A program made the translations under genes and the position numbers. Of a DNA stretch of 64,000 bases, positions 54,456 through 62,979 are shown in pieces (the stretch's first letter is position 1; the number at the start of each line of letters is the position of its first letter). Source of the stretch: Methanosarcina siciliae T4/M (GTDB lineage: Archaea > Halobacteriota > Methanosarcinia > Methanosarcinales > Methanosarcinaceae); NCBI RefSeq assembly GCF_000970085.1, contig NZ_CP009506.1:3472001-3536000 (forward strand), in the 5' to 3' direction. The notes beneath the pieces were generated by a model, which searched no databases, was not told the origin of the DNA, and worked only from the letters and a program-made list of their open reading frames with translations.

Positions 54456-55124
54456 TTAACACTCCCAGGAATTATATGCATACAAAGAATCATCTGGACT
54501 TTCATCCGGTTCCACGGTGCCCTGACCATTTAAGTGGTCATAAGCAAACTGGTCGTCAGTGTCTGCTACTATTACAGCTGTCACACTTGTATCAAATGTT
54601 TCCACTGTAGCAAACAACCATGCATCACAGATTTCATCATTTTCGTTTATAGTTTCATCAAAAAAACTGTCGACTAGAGCTGTAGAAACCGGTACTTCGG
54701 TACTGAAACCTAATATCCCGTGCGAGTACTTCAGAGCTTTTGCCCACTCACTATGGTCTTTTAAAACTTTACAACTGGCTATTAGAACCCATTCATTATC
54801 TTGATCCCATTTTTTTTCAACTTCTGAAGCTTGTACATCTCCCGTACTACTGTATGAAACCCAGTTGTATAGGCAGATTTCAGATGTATACCCTATTTCG
54901 TCAGTCCCGTGTCCCGTATGGTAATGAAAATCAGCGCTATCCAAACCAGTATATCCACTATTACTTGATCCAAAGTCCGTTTCCTCTACATCAGTCTCAG
55001 TTTCATAGAAATCCTGAGACCAACCGGCAACAGTGCCTAACCAATAGTTAACTCGTGCACATTCCGGCTCTAAATTTAAATCAGGACAATTGGTATAATC
55101 GTTTATCCTTGTCATTGTTGTCAT
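54456..55124 (-). CDS. DUF6345-type, caspase-like fold candidate
   Basis: A 222-residue protein with DFHYHTGHGTDE (His69, His72) and EWVLIASCKVL (Cys118). The spacing and the small-residue context around C match the His-Cys dyad of clan CD (caspase/gingipain-like) peptidases and the DUF6345 family. The protein has no signal peptide from this start (MTTMTRINDYTNC), which is odd because its partner is membrane-anchored; the true N-terminus may be missing. It runs directly into the PepSY-like gene. Peptidase activity is inferred. Confidence 0.62.
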   Translation of the reverse strand: MTTMTRINDYTNCPDLNLEPECARVNYWLGTVAGWSQDFYETETDVEETDFGSSNSGYTGLDSADFHYHTGHGTDEIGYTSEICLYNWVSYSSTGDVQASEVEKKWDQDNEWVLIASCKVLKDHSEWAKALKYSHGILGFSTEVPVSTALVDSFFDETINENDEICDAWLFATVETFDTSVTAVIVADTDDQFAYDHLNGQGTVEPDESPDDSLYAYNSWEC

Positions 55125-55456
55125 CGAATAGGAATATGCATTTCATAAATTCTTTGAAAAAATACACAAATATTAATATATATTAAGTAACACTAATAGT
55201 TAATTATTTCTTATAAATAACGTAATATTATAAAAAAATAACATATAATATCATATTAAAATTAATTAAATTTAATATTTACTATCTAAATATGTGCCTA
55301 TTATCTGTGAAGTAATACATTAGTTAGTAACAGATTATCAAGAAGAAGATTTTGTTAAACGGAATTTTTTACCTCATATGTTAATATTCCATCTGACAAT
55401 TCTTATAATCCTCACTGGATTCGTTTTTTTCCCTTTGCATAACTCGGGGCACCCAT
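55125..55456. other. Very AT-rich divergent spacer
   Basis: No gene. Around 55170-55280 the sequence is almost only A and T, with many TATA-like stretches. Both the DUF6345-type gene and the membrane protein to the right start from here. Confidence 0.4.
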
Positions 55457-56311
55457 ATGAAAATTTTTAATAATATTAATTATTTTGGAAATCTCAGGCC
55501 TGCTAAGCTACTTGAGCAGATAAAAGGATTTCTGAAAGTTTTTAAGAGTTTACATTCTTCTAAATTTTCTAAAATTTCCAGATTGTATCCTCATATCTGG
55601 GCATGGATTCTAACAGTTTTTGAAGTTTTACTTTTGTACTTTTTTGTAATATGGGTATTCAATTCGTTTTTTCCACAATCGCCTATCCTCATAACTATGG
55701 TTTTTAATAGAATCTTTTTTTTGTTTTGTTACGTCACTTCGATGTTCTATTTTTACTGGTTTCCGAAAAGAAGTAGTCTAAGGACTATATGGATCTGTCT
55801 ATTGGTATGGATTGTTACTCTACTTAGTATACCACTTACCTTTTTGGCATGGTTTCGATCTCCCCTGAAAGGATTGGTTTTGGGACTTTATTTAACCATG
55901 CTGATAGTGTTTGTTTATTGGATATTCAAACAATATAATTCAAAATTGAGTTCCCTATGTAGTCAAACCAGGTTTCTTAAATCTATAAAAAGAAAAATAT
56001 ATTCCTTAAATGAGAACAAGAGAGAAAACAACCTTGTCAGAAAAAAACTCATCATGAGTTTAAAACTATCTTTATTTTATTCAACATTTGCAATATTTAT
56101 CCTGACTTCTATGGTGTATTGGAACTTTGTAACAAATTCCTATCTTTTTGGTTCCGATGTTCTCCCAATTAATAAGATGATATCTCTAATTATAGCAGTT
56201 GAAAAATTGGTCTTTAATATGGGTTTGATCAGTTTTCTGACCTCAATTTACATTACATTATGTATATCCCTAACTTTTCACTTTATGCTAGAAAAATTAG
56301 AAACTTCTTAA
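55457..56311 (+). CDS. Hypothetical polytopic membrane protein
   Basis: A 284-residue protein with about six membrane helices (near 48-70, 82-102, 108-128, 135-155, 208-228, 250-272) separated by lysine-rich loops. No family recognised. The codon use is very AT-rich compared with the core genes of this window, in keeping with a foreign or fast-evolving gene. The upstream neighbour is divergent, so there is no operon evidence. Confidence 0.6.
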   Translation: MKIFNNINYFGNLRPAKLLEQIKGFLKVFKSLHSSKFSKISRLYPHIWAWILTVFEVLLLYFFVIWVFNSFFPQSPILITMVFNRIFFLFCYVTSMFYFYWFPKRSSLRTIWICLLVWIVTLLSIPLTFLAWFRSPLKGLVLGLYLTMLIVFVYWIFKQYNSKLSSLCSQTRFLKSIKRKIYSLNENKRENNLVRKKLIMSLKLSLFYSTFAIFILTSMVYWNFVTNSYLFGSDVLPINKMISLIIAVEKLVFNMGLISFLTSIYITLCISLTFHFMLEKLETS

Positions 56312-56589
56312 ATATATGTGTTATAAAGGGTCTCAAATTAGCTCTGAAAATCGATGTTCTAATTTCAGTAGTTTGCTAAAATTCCTCCCACTACCTACTC
56401 CCTTTTCAGTTATCTCAGACACTCAACTACTGTCCTAATGCATAACTTTCGTCTCATCCGTTCCTCATCCCGTATGATGATTCAATAGCAAATCTTCTTC
56501 TATAAACCGTACTAACCTTTCTTTGAGACCACTTTACTCCAAAGACAACAAAACCAGGGTTCTCACGGCCCTTTTACAAATTCCCTTCT

Positions 56590-57582
56590 TTACCTTTCCG
56601 GTTGATATTCATCAATAGTACTCCTCTCAATTAATGACTGTTTATCCTTATCTAATTCTTCCATTTCTCTTTTTACATTCTTACGCCATTCATATACGGT
56701 ACAATAAATACTTTCTACTTGGCCATGAAGGTTTTGGGATCTATTTTGGGCCTCATTTATCCTTGATTGAACAATCAAGTCTACTACTAATCCATCAAAG
56801 GCATAGTCGGCAAATGTAGCTAATCCTCCAATATTTATCTCAACTTCATCAGGATCAATTTTTTTTATATCCCCAAGTTCTCTCTGCAGGCTGTTTAGAT
56901 TTTTCTGTACAGCAGCAATCTGCTCCCTTGCATCCCCTATCCTGGAGTGTTTGATAGCAGTTGTTATTAAACCGCCGCCAAGTATGTCCACTTTCCCCCA
57001 ATTATCGGCGCTCTTAAGGGTTTCCATCAGTTGATTCAAAGAGGTGATAGCATTTTGCGCAGCATGTTCAGCCTCCATTAATTCTTTTTCTTCGGCTGCC
57101 AGCCTGCCCTTTTCTTCAGCAATATATAGCAGTTTCTGTGAGGTTTTCCCCGGCTGTCCTTTTAACACTTCTTCTTTCTCTTGCAGCAACTGTCCGTATT
57201 CACTTTCTATATCATAGAACGATTTCTTTCTTTGCCCCAATAGCGAATTTATTTCCTTTTCCAGTTCTTTAATAACTTTTTCAGAAGCTTCACATTTTAA
57301 TTGTGCTGCCCAATACTCCTGGCGCTCTTTTTTTATTTTCTTGTCTTTAGTTCCTTTAATTTCAGCTATAATCCGAGTAATACTGAGCTTCTCCAGATTT
57401 TCTACATCATTTTTTTCTTTCGTCAGTTCTTTTGTCAGTTTTTTGCTATCCGTTTGAGCTGTTTTAAGTTGCCGTCTCGCAACCGCAAGTTTACTCTCCA
57501 GCTTTTGAGCAACTTCCATTTCATGCCGGGTTAAACGCAGGCGCTTTTCTAAATCTTTGCGCGAAACTAAATATTCATCCAT
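56590..57582 (-). CDS. Coiled-coil protein of unknown function
   Basis: A 330-residue soluble protein rich in lysine, glutamate and leucine. Coiled coil is predicted for about residues 5-130 and 140-185 and again near the C-terminus. A glycine-containing middle segment (WGKVDILGGGLITTAIKHS) breaks the helix and may form a hairpin. No known motif. GAGGA precedes the ATG. It resembles bacterial cytoplasmic coiled-coil proteins, and a decayed MerR gene lies just upstream on the same strand. Confidence 0.65.
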   Translation of the reverse strand: MDEYLVSRKDLEKRLRLTRHEMEVAQKLESKLAVARRQLKTAQTDSKKLTKELTKEKNDVENLEKLSITRIIAEIKGTKDKKIKKERQEYWAAQLKCEASEKVIKELEKEINSLLGQRKKSFYDIESEYGQLLQEKEEVLKGQPGKTSQKLLYIAEEKGRLAAEEKELMEAEHAAQNAITSLNQLMETLKSADNWGKVDILGGGLITTAIKHSRIGDAREQIAAVQKNLNSLQRELGDIKKIDPDEVEINIGGLATFADYAFDGLVVDLIVQSRINEAQNRSQNLHGQVESIYCTVYEWRKNVKREMEELDKDKQSLIERSTIDEYQPER

Positions 57583-57770
57583 CCTTTAATTCCTCATAAC
57601 TTGAATAAAATGACAATATATTTGCTGAAAATCCCCCTTGAAACAAGTCACAAACAAAATATGAAAAAATGGGGGTTATCCTGTTAACTCTATTATATAT
57701 TATTGTTAATATTTGTCAATACATTTACATCTTTTATACTTTATATTACCTCATACCCATTCACAGGCTG
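57583..57770. other. Promoter region of the coiled-coil gene
   Basis: No gene is present; AT-rich sequence with CCCCC/GGGGG runs near 57635 and 57670 that could pair. I see no convincing TATA box. Confidence 0.35.
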
Positions 57771-58058
57771 TCGCCAAAATCCTTTCTAAACTTTGCTGCC
57801 AGTTTGGTTTGCCAATCCGGATCTGTCACGAGTTTACCAAAGAAGAAACGTAAAATTTTCGGTTCATCCGTTTTAGCATTCTACTTGCATTCATAACAGG
57901 TTTGAATTTCCGGTACTGGGGGCGAGTCATTGATCAAATCTGAATGCTGGGGTACGCTCTACAAACGGCATCAGTCCCTCTTTGTCGTAGTATCGCAAGG
58001 TATATATTGTGAGATTCAACGTCTTAGCAACTTCACCAATAGAATAAGTTATAACTTT
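57771..58058 (-). pseudogene. MerR-family regulator remnant
   Basis: The minus strand at 57927-58058 encodes KVITYSIGEVAKTLNLTIYT and LRYYDKEGLMPFVERTP, an unmistakable MerR helix-turn-helix and wing, with a TAA just before it and no start codon. After FRFDQ it stops. A different frame at 57771-57890 carries another protein-like piece ending LAAKFRKDFGDSL. The hairpin repeat at 58063-58095 sits exactly where the gene's start should be, so an insertion or rearrangement likely destroyed it. Confidence 0.75.
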
Positions 58059-58062
58059 TTAC

Positions 58063-58095
58063 TTCAGTCGAATACCCCTCTGGCTTGCTGCGGGG
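58063..58095. repeat. Hairpin repeat, copy 2
   Basis: TTCAGTCGAATACCCC followed by TCTGGCTTGCTGCGGGG matches the copy at 5051-5083. On the minus strand a short frame (MDELIKSNEKILLQELIKVA) reads through it and ends in the repeat. Confidence 0.55.
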
Positions 58096-58482
58096 TGCGC
58101 CAGCGCAACTTTTATTAGTTCTTGAAGGAGAATCTTTTCATTCGATTTGATCAGTTCATCCATGTTTAGTTTATTAAGGTGGTATCGCAGGGATGTTTCA
58201 CAAAAAACATCCTGATACTGTGTTGAGTCTGTATAAAAATCAATTCCGAATTTAAAACGAAAATTTCATTATATATGCAGGTGAAACTAACTTTTATCCC
58301 TAGTCTAAAACTGAATCAGATTGTAAGCTGAGATATATGAAAGTCGGACTCTCAAATTGAATATGAGTGTGAAACCGATTCGTAATCCGGCAAAGCTACC
58401 TCCCCGACCGAGGCTTCCGAAGCCGCCAGGACTGAGTACTGAGCCCGCTAACCTGGACTGAAATTCGGATTTTAATGGTGTT
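58096..58482. other. Spacer left of the FGE-like gene
   Basis: No intact gene; the left third carries the small frame noted with the hairpin repeat. A GAGGCTTCCGAAGCC-type palindrome (58410-58422: GGCTTCCGAAGCC) lies about 60 bp before the FGE-like ATG. Confidence 0.4.
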
Positions 58483-59382
58483 ATGATGGTTGAAAGAGCG
58501 AATAAAACAGTATTCATTACTGTGATAGTTATGCTTCTCTTTTCTGGGGTGCCGGGTTGTACCGAATTGGGAAAATCAGCAGATGACTCTGACAACGCAA
58601 GTTCAATCGGGCCGGAACCTAACTACACAAATTCGATAGGTATGGAGTTCGTGAAGATTTCCTCAGGGGAATTCATGATGGGGCCTATCTATAATACGGG
58701 ATACGTCAGGACGCCTTCAGGTGAAATTATAACTGAAGAATATATCGATGAAGATTTGGCAAAGAAAGTTGAGATTAAAAAACCGTTCTATCTGGGTAAA
58801 TTTGAAGTTACCCAGGGACAGTGGCGTGAAGTGATGGGCAGCAATCCTTCATATTTTGAAGGGGATGATCTTCCAGTCGAACGGGTATCCTGGGATGAGG
58901 TTCAGGAGTTTATCGAAAAACTCAATGAAATAGAAGGTACCGATAAATATCGTCTGCCATCTGAAGCTGAATGGGAGTATGCCTGCAAGGCCGGGACAAC
59001 AACCAGATACTCTTTTGGAGACGATGAAGCAAAATTTGGGGATTATGCGTGGTATGTGCCAAATTCCGATTGTAAAACTCATCCTGTAGGGCAAAAGGAG
59101 CCAAATCCCTGGGGTCTTTATGACATGCATGGAAATGTCATGGAATGGGTTAATGAAAGTGACACGCATGGGAGTGTTATGGAATGGATTAATGAGAATA
59201 TTCTGGAACGGGATAAAGACGGGGGGGATGAAAGTAGTGTTTTCCGTAGGATTCGAGGAGGCTGCTTTCAAGATGGAGGTGGCCTTAATGTTTATAGAAT
59301 TCAAAACTGTGGGTATGCTTGCAAAGGCTACTCCGATCTCCACCGCAACGATCTTGGTTTTCGAGTCCTGAGGGAAATTTAA
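58483..59382 (+). CDS. FGE-sulfatase-type (SUMF1-like) lipoprotein
   Basis: A 299-residue protein with a lipoprotein signal (LLFSGVPGCTELG, Cys26) and a formylglycine-generating-enzyme fold: FYLGKFEVTQGQWREVMGSN, LPVERVSWDEVQEFIEKLN, YRLPSEAEWEYACKAGTTT, NPWGLYDMHGNVMEW and LGFRVLREI. A second copy of the HGNVMEWVNE segment (HGSVMEWINE) follows at once, an internal duplication of about 12 residues. Paired active-site cysteines of true FGE are not clearly in place, so an enzyme role is doubtful; many archaeal surface members may bind ligands instead. Confidence 0.82.
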   Translation: MMVERANKTVFITVIVMLLFSGVPGCTELGKSADDSDNASSIGPEPNYTNSIGMEFVKISSGEFMMGPIYNTGYVRTPSGEIITEEYIDEDLAKKVEIKKPFYLGKFEVTQGQWREVMGSNPSYFEGDDLPVERVSWDEVQEFIEKLNEIEGTDKYRLPSEAEWEYACKAGTTTRYSFGDDEAKFGDYAWYVPNSDCKTHPVGQKEPNPWGLYDMHGNVMEWVNESDTHGSVMEWINENILERDKDGGDESSVFRRIRGGCFQDGGGLNVYRIQNCGYACKGYSDLHRNDLGFRVLREI

Positions 59383-59810
59383 ACATCTTCCACTTTATCT
59401 GCTTAGAGAAGCTAAAAGGTGAAAAATTTATAATGAATCCGTTGCAGCAATAACTTTTATGTCAGGAGAGGCAGATAATTGCGCAGGATCCGCATTTTTG
59501 AAGGTCCGGGACTTGAAGTTATCGAGCATTGAAAATGGCTTTTCTCCTTAACATTTCTTTGTGTTTCCAGATTGAAAACCCCACTACCAAATTTTGAGTA
59601 AATAGTATAACTTATATATACATCGAAACTTATTAACCTGAAAACCCTGCGTAAACAATTTAAATAGGGCTCTCCTTAGAGCTTGTTTATTTGTGCGCTA
59701 TGTTTTATCAGGTTTCATTTTCTTGGATTCGTTCTTAATTTGAAGGAATCGTAAAATCATAATTAAAATTTCAGAATTAACATTCATTGAACCTTTATGG
59801 TGAGAACAAC
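59383..59810. other. Spacer upstream of the DUF106 gene
   Basis: There is no supported gene. A TATATATACATCG stretch near 59609-59622 may be the TATA box for the core-gene operon. A short frame near 59478 (RRIRIFEGPGLEVIEH) looks protein-like but is only 17 codons. Confidence 0.4.
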
Positions 59811-60431
59811 TTGGTTTCGGAGACATTAAAAAAGCAAATTGACCGGTTCCTGCTGGCCTTTGGTTTTTCTCTCATGTTCGGGATAATGATCCTTGGACAG
59901 GAATTCAGGCAGTCGATGGGAGAAGCAGTAGGGGTGATAATGGATCCCGTACTTTCTCTGGTCGGACAGGAAAATTTCCATCTAATCCTTTTAGTAATGG
60001 CGATTATCACTGCCCTCTATGCATCCCTTATACAGAAATACACTATCGACTGGGAACTCATGCGAAATACCCAGGAACGCATGAAGGTCTTTCAGAAGGA
60101 GTTTAGGGAGGCACAGCTTTCCCAGAACACCTATATGCTGAAAAAGCTTGAAGACCAGCGCAAGGAGATGATGGAAGACCAGATGAAGATGTCAAAGCAG
60201 CAGTTCAAGCCAATGGCTTACATCAGTATTATCTCCCTGCCTCTCTTCATGTGGGCTTACTATTTCATAAGCGGGCACGGGAATGCCACCATGGTATTTC
60301 CTTTCTGGGGCGAACAGCTGCTTACGACTCCGGTTTTTGGTCCCTTCCAGCACTGGATCTACTGGTACTTCATCTCCTCTCTCGGGGTCAGCCAGCTTAT
60401 CAGGAAGGGCCTTAATATCGGTGGGGTCTGA
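59811..60431 (+). CDS. EMC3/TMCO1-like membrane protein (DUF106)
   Basis: From TTG 59811 (GGTGA seven bases upstream; the frame opens at 59787) the product has 206 residues with an N-terminal helix (FLLAFGFSLMFGIMIL), a helix near 60-80, a charged cytoplasmic coiled coil (MRNTQERMKVFQKEFREAQL) and two C-terminal helices. This is the archaeal DUF106 relative of the Oxa1/EMC3/YidC insertases. It is coupled to cmk by the final TGATGC overlap, as in many archaea, and probably inserts membrane proteins. Confidence 0.88.
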   Translation: MVSETLKKQIDRFLLAFGFSLMFGIMILGQEFRQSMGEAVGVIMDPVLSLVGQENFHLILLVMAIITALYASLIQKYTIDWELMRNTQERMKVFQKEFREAQLSQNTYMLKKLEDQRKEMMEDQMKMSKQQFKPMAYISIISLPLFMWAYYFISGHGNATMVFPFWGEQLLTTPVFGPFQHWIYWYFISSLGVSQLIRKGLNIGGV

Positions 60432-60973
60432 TGCAGATCACCGTGAGCGGGCTTCCCGGAAGCGGGACAACAACCCTCTCAAGGCTCCTGTCCGAGTACT
60501 ATGAGCTAGAGCTGGTTTCTTCCGGAGAGATCTTCAGGAGGATGGCAAAGGAGAGAGGGATGAACCTGGGAGATTTCGGAGCTATGGCTGAAAAAGACCC
60601 TTCCATAGACCTCGATATAGATAAAAACCAGAAATCCATCATCCACACCCAGGACAATCTCATTCTCGAAAGCCGGCTTGCAGGTCATATGGCTGAGGGA
60701 GTGCCAAATGTGCTCAAAATCTGGATAAAAGCCCCTCTGCTGACAAGGGTTAAACGTATTCAGAGGCGTGAGAAAACCATTTCCTTTGATGAAGAACTGG
60801 CAAAAACGGTTGAGAGGGAAAAGTCCGAAGCCCTTCGCTATAAGAACTATTACGGGATTGACATCACAGACCTGTCAATCTACGATATAGTTATCGATTC
60901 TGAAAAATGGAACCAGTACCAGACTCTTGATATCCTCAGGGTTGCTATTGACGCTCTTGTCGGGCCGGAGTGA
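60431..60973 (+). CDS. cmk: Cytidylate kinase
   Basis: A 180-residue kinase with the P-loop ITVSGLPGSGTTTLSRLL (residues 3-20), the substrate region ELVSSGEIFRRMAKERGMNL, and a lid with RIQRREK. It phosphorylates CMP and dCMP. The ATG overlaps the stop of the DUF106 gene. The order DUF106-cmk-cbf5 is conserved in Archaea. The catalytic residues appear normal. Confidence 0.93.
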   Translation: MQITVSGLPGSGTTTLSRLLSEYYELELVSSGEIFRRMAKERGMNLGDFGAMAEKDPSIDLDIDKNQKSIIHTQDNLILESRLAGHMAEGVPNVLKIWIKAPLLTRVKRIQRREKTISFDEELAKTVEREKSEALRYKNYYGIDITDLSIYDIVIDSEKWNQYQTLDILRVAIDALVGPE

Positions 60974-61263
60974 TTTTTCCCGACCTGATTATTTCCGGGA
61001 TATTTTTCGGGAAATTTTCTCGGGAAATTTTCTCGGACGTTTTTAAGCAGGCGCAGAGTTTTATCTGCGAACCCCGATATTATGGGTATCTATACTGAAA
61101 ATTCAACCGAATATCCTGCGGAATAGATCAACCGGATATTCATGCTGAATATCTAACTGGATATCCTGCTGAGTATCTGAACTGAATATCTGTTTGTCTG
61201 CTGTAAGTCTGCTCGATATATGTTACCGAACCCATAACCATAACCCAGGAGTTTTGAAACACC
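60974..61263. other. Spacer with short degenerate tandem repeats
   Basis: GGGAAATTTTCTC occurs twice in a row (about 61010-61035), then three to four degenerate 25-bp units of the form AACTGGATATCCTGCTGAGTATC (61104-61190). No gene is visible. In some archaea ribosomal protein genes lie between cmk and cbf5; here none does. Confidence 0.5.
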
Positions 61264-62280
61264 ATGTCATCCGCCGGCAAACTGCCAGCAGAAATTGAAA
61301 GAACCCTCGTCCGGAAGTCCGGCGCCTGGACAAATCCGGCCTACGGCTGTACTCCGGAAAAGCGCCCCATCCTTGAATATATCGAAAAAGGGGTGGTGAA
61401 TATTGACAAGCCCAGCGGGCCAACAAGCCACGAGGTTGCAGCCTGGGTAAAAGCCATCCTTGGCGTTAATACTGCAGGGCATGCAGGCTCTCTTGACCCG
61501 AAGGTTACGGGGCTTTTGCCTACCCTGCTCGGGAAAGCCACAAAAGCCGTACCTGCCCTGCGCCTATCCGGAAAAGAGTATGTCTGTCACCTGAAGCTTC
61601 ACAGGGCCATGCCTCCGAAGCTGGTCCGCAAGGTCTGCGAGGAATTTACAGGGCCTATTTACCAGATGCCTCCGATCAAGTCTGCTGTTAAAAGGGTCAT
61701 AAGGGTAAGGACAATCTATTATATCGAGGTGCTTGAAATCGAGGGTACGTCCGTACTCTTCCGAGTTGGATGTGAGGCAGGGACCTATATAAGGAAACTC
61801 TGCCACGATATCGGGCTTGCTCTGGGCTGTGGTGGGCACATGCAGGCCCTACGCAGGACCAAAGCAGGACCTTTTACGGAAAAAACCCTTGTCACCCTCC
61901 ATGAACTGAAAGATGCCTATGTTTTCTGGGAGGAAGATGGGGATGAATCCGAACTGAGAAGGGTTATCCGGCCAATGGAATCTGCCGTATCCCACCTCCC
62001 AAAAATTATCCTTCGGGACAGTGCAGTGGATGCGGTCTGTTCAGGCGCTTCCCTGGCAGTTCCTGGCGTTGCGAGCCTGGACTCCGGTCTGGATAAAGGA
62101 GAGCTTGCAGCGCTCTTCACCTTAAAAGGAGAACTTGTTGCGCTTGCAAAGGCTAAAATGACTACGGAAGAGATCCTCAAAGCGTCTTCAGGGCTTGCAG
62201 CTTCTCCTGTTCGCGTACTAATGGAGGCTGGAACTTACCCGAGGGGCTGGACTAAAAAAGAGGAGAGTGTCCGGCTCTAA
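61264..62280 (+). CDS. cbf5: tRNA/rRNA pseudouridine synthase Cbf5
   Basis: A 338-residue Cbf5/dyskerin/TruB protein: VVNIDKPSGPTSHEVAAWVK, the catalytic GHAGSLDPKVTGLLP with Asp near residue 78, YVCHLKLHRAM, and CEAGTYIRKLCHDIGLALG, then a C-terminal PUA domain (about 255-335; PRGWTKKEE near the end). It is the catalytic subunit of H/ACA RNPs and may also modify tRNA Psi55. It is followed by a tRNA gene. Confidence 0.95.
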   Translation: MSSAGKLPAEIERTLVRKSGAWTNPAYGCTPEKRPILEYIEKGVVNIDKPSGPTSHEVAAWVKAILGVNTAGHAGSLDPKVTGLLPTLLGKATKAVPALRLSGKEYVCHLKLHRAMPPKLVRKVCEEFTGPIYQMPPIKSAVKRVIRVRTIYYIEVLEIEGTSVLFRVGCEAGTYIRKLCHDIGLALGCGGHMQALRRTKAGPFTEKTLVTLHELKDAYVFWEEDGDESELRRVIRPMESAVSHLPKIILRDSAVDAVCSGASLAVPGVASLDSGLDKGELAALFTLKGELVALAKAKMTTEEILKASSGLAASPVRVLMEAGTYPRGWTKKEESVRL

Positions 62281-62342
62281 CTTTTATAATTCCTTTTCCT
62301 GCTCCCTTAATTTCTTTCTTCTTTATTCACTCCCAGAATAAG

Positions 62343-62354
62343 ATTTATATATGA
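62343..62354 (+). promoter_or_regulatory. TATA box of the tRNA-Ser gene
   Basis: ATTTATATATGA lies about 40-50 bp upstream of the tRNA, at a good distance for a start of transcription shortly before it. Confidence 0.55.
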
Positions 62355-62392
62355 CTATTCCGTTATGGTATAAGTCGTGCCATAAGCTCTGT

Positions 62393-62475
62393 GCCGAGGT
62401 AGTCTAGCGGTAGGGCGCAAGCCTGGAAAGCTTGTGGGGCTTAGCCCCTCGGGAGTTCAAATCTCCCCCTCGGCG
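62393..62475 (+). tRNA. tRNA-Ser (anticodon GGA)
   Basis: A class II tRNA: acceptor GCCGAGG pairs with CCTCGGC, anticodon arm CAAGC-CTGGAAA-GCTTG with anticodon GGA (reads UCC and UCU), a long variable arm (GGGGCTTAGCCCC), and T arm GGGAG-TTCAAAT-CTCCC. The discriminator base is G, proper for archaeal serine. The CCA end is not encoded. No intron. Confidence 0.95.
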
Positions 62476-62979
62476 TCATGTTTTCAAGTCTTTTCTAAAT
62501 TAAGTTTGAATCTGCAGATATCTTCGGTTTTGTTGCGAATATAGCTTCTAATACTCAGTTTTATCTTGAAAAACCAATATTGGAAGCTCTCTGAAAAAGG
62601 ACCAAAATGAAGAGTTCCACTGTACCTGAAGTTTTGAATACTTTTCCTGTAAAAAGCAGGTTAAAAGGATCATAAATACTAAGGTTTTGATTTAAGTTGA
62701 ATAAATTCTTGTTCGTGAGATTGGTAAGTCTATATTTTGCTGGAACTGGGTGTAAGTTTGTAATAAAAGGCTCTCAATTTAAAACATTATAATTTGTAAA
62801 ATAAGACTGTGAATAAAAATCTTTTAAAAGCATGGAAGAGATGGGGTAATACAGAATTATGATTGAAAAAAAAGTTAATCTGACAATATCAAGGTGAGAA
62901 CCCCATTGAAAAATGATCGATTGATTTCAGGCGGGAACGAAAGAAATAAACGGAAACAAACAGAGAGGGAATATTGAAA
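62476..62979. other. AT-rich spacer between tRNA-Ser and an ABC operon
   Basis: I see no gene and no clear repeat in these roughly 500 bases. The ABC operon promoter should be in the right half. Confidence 0.4.
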
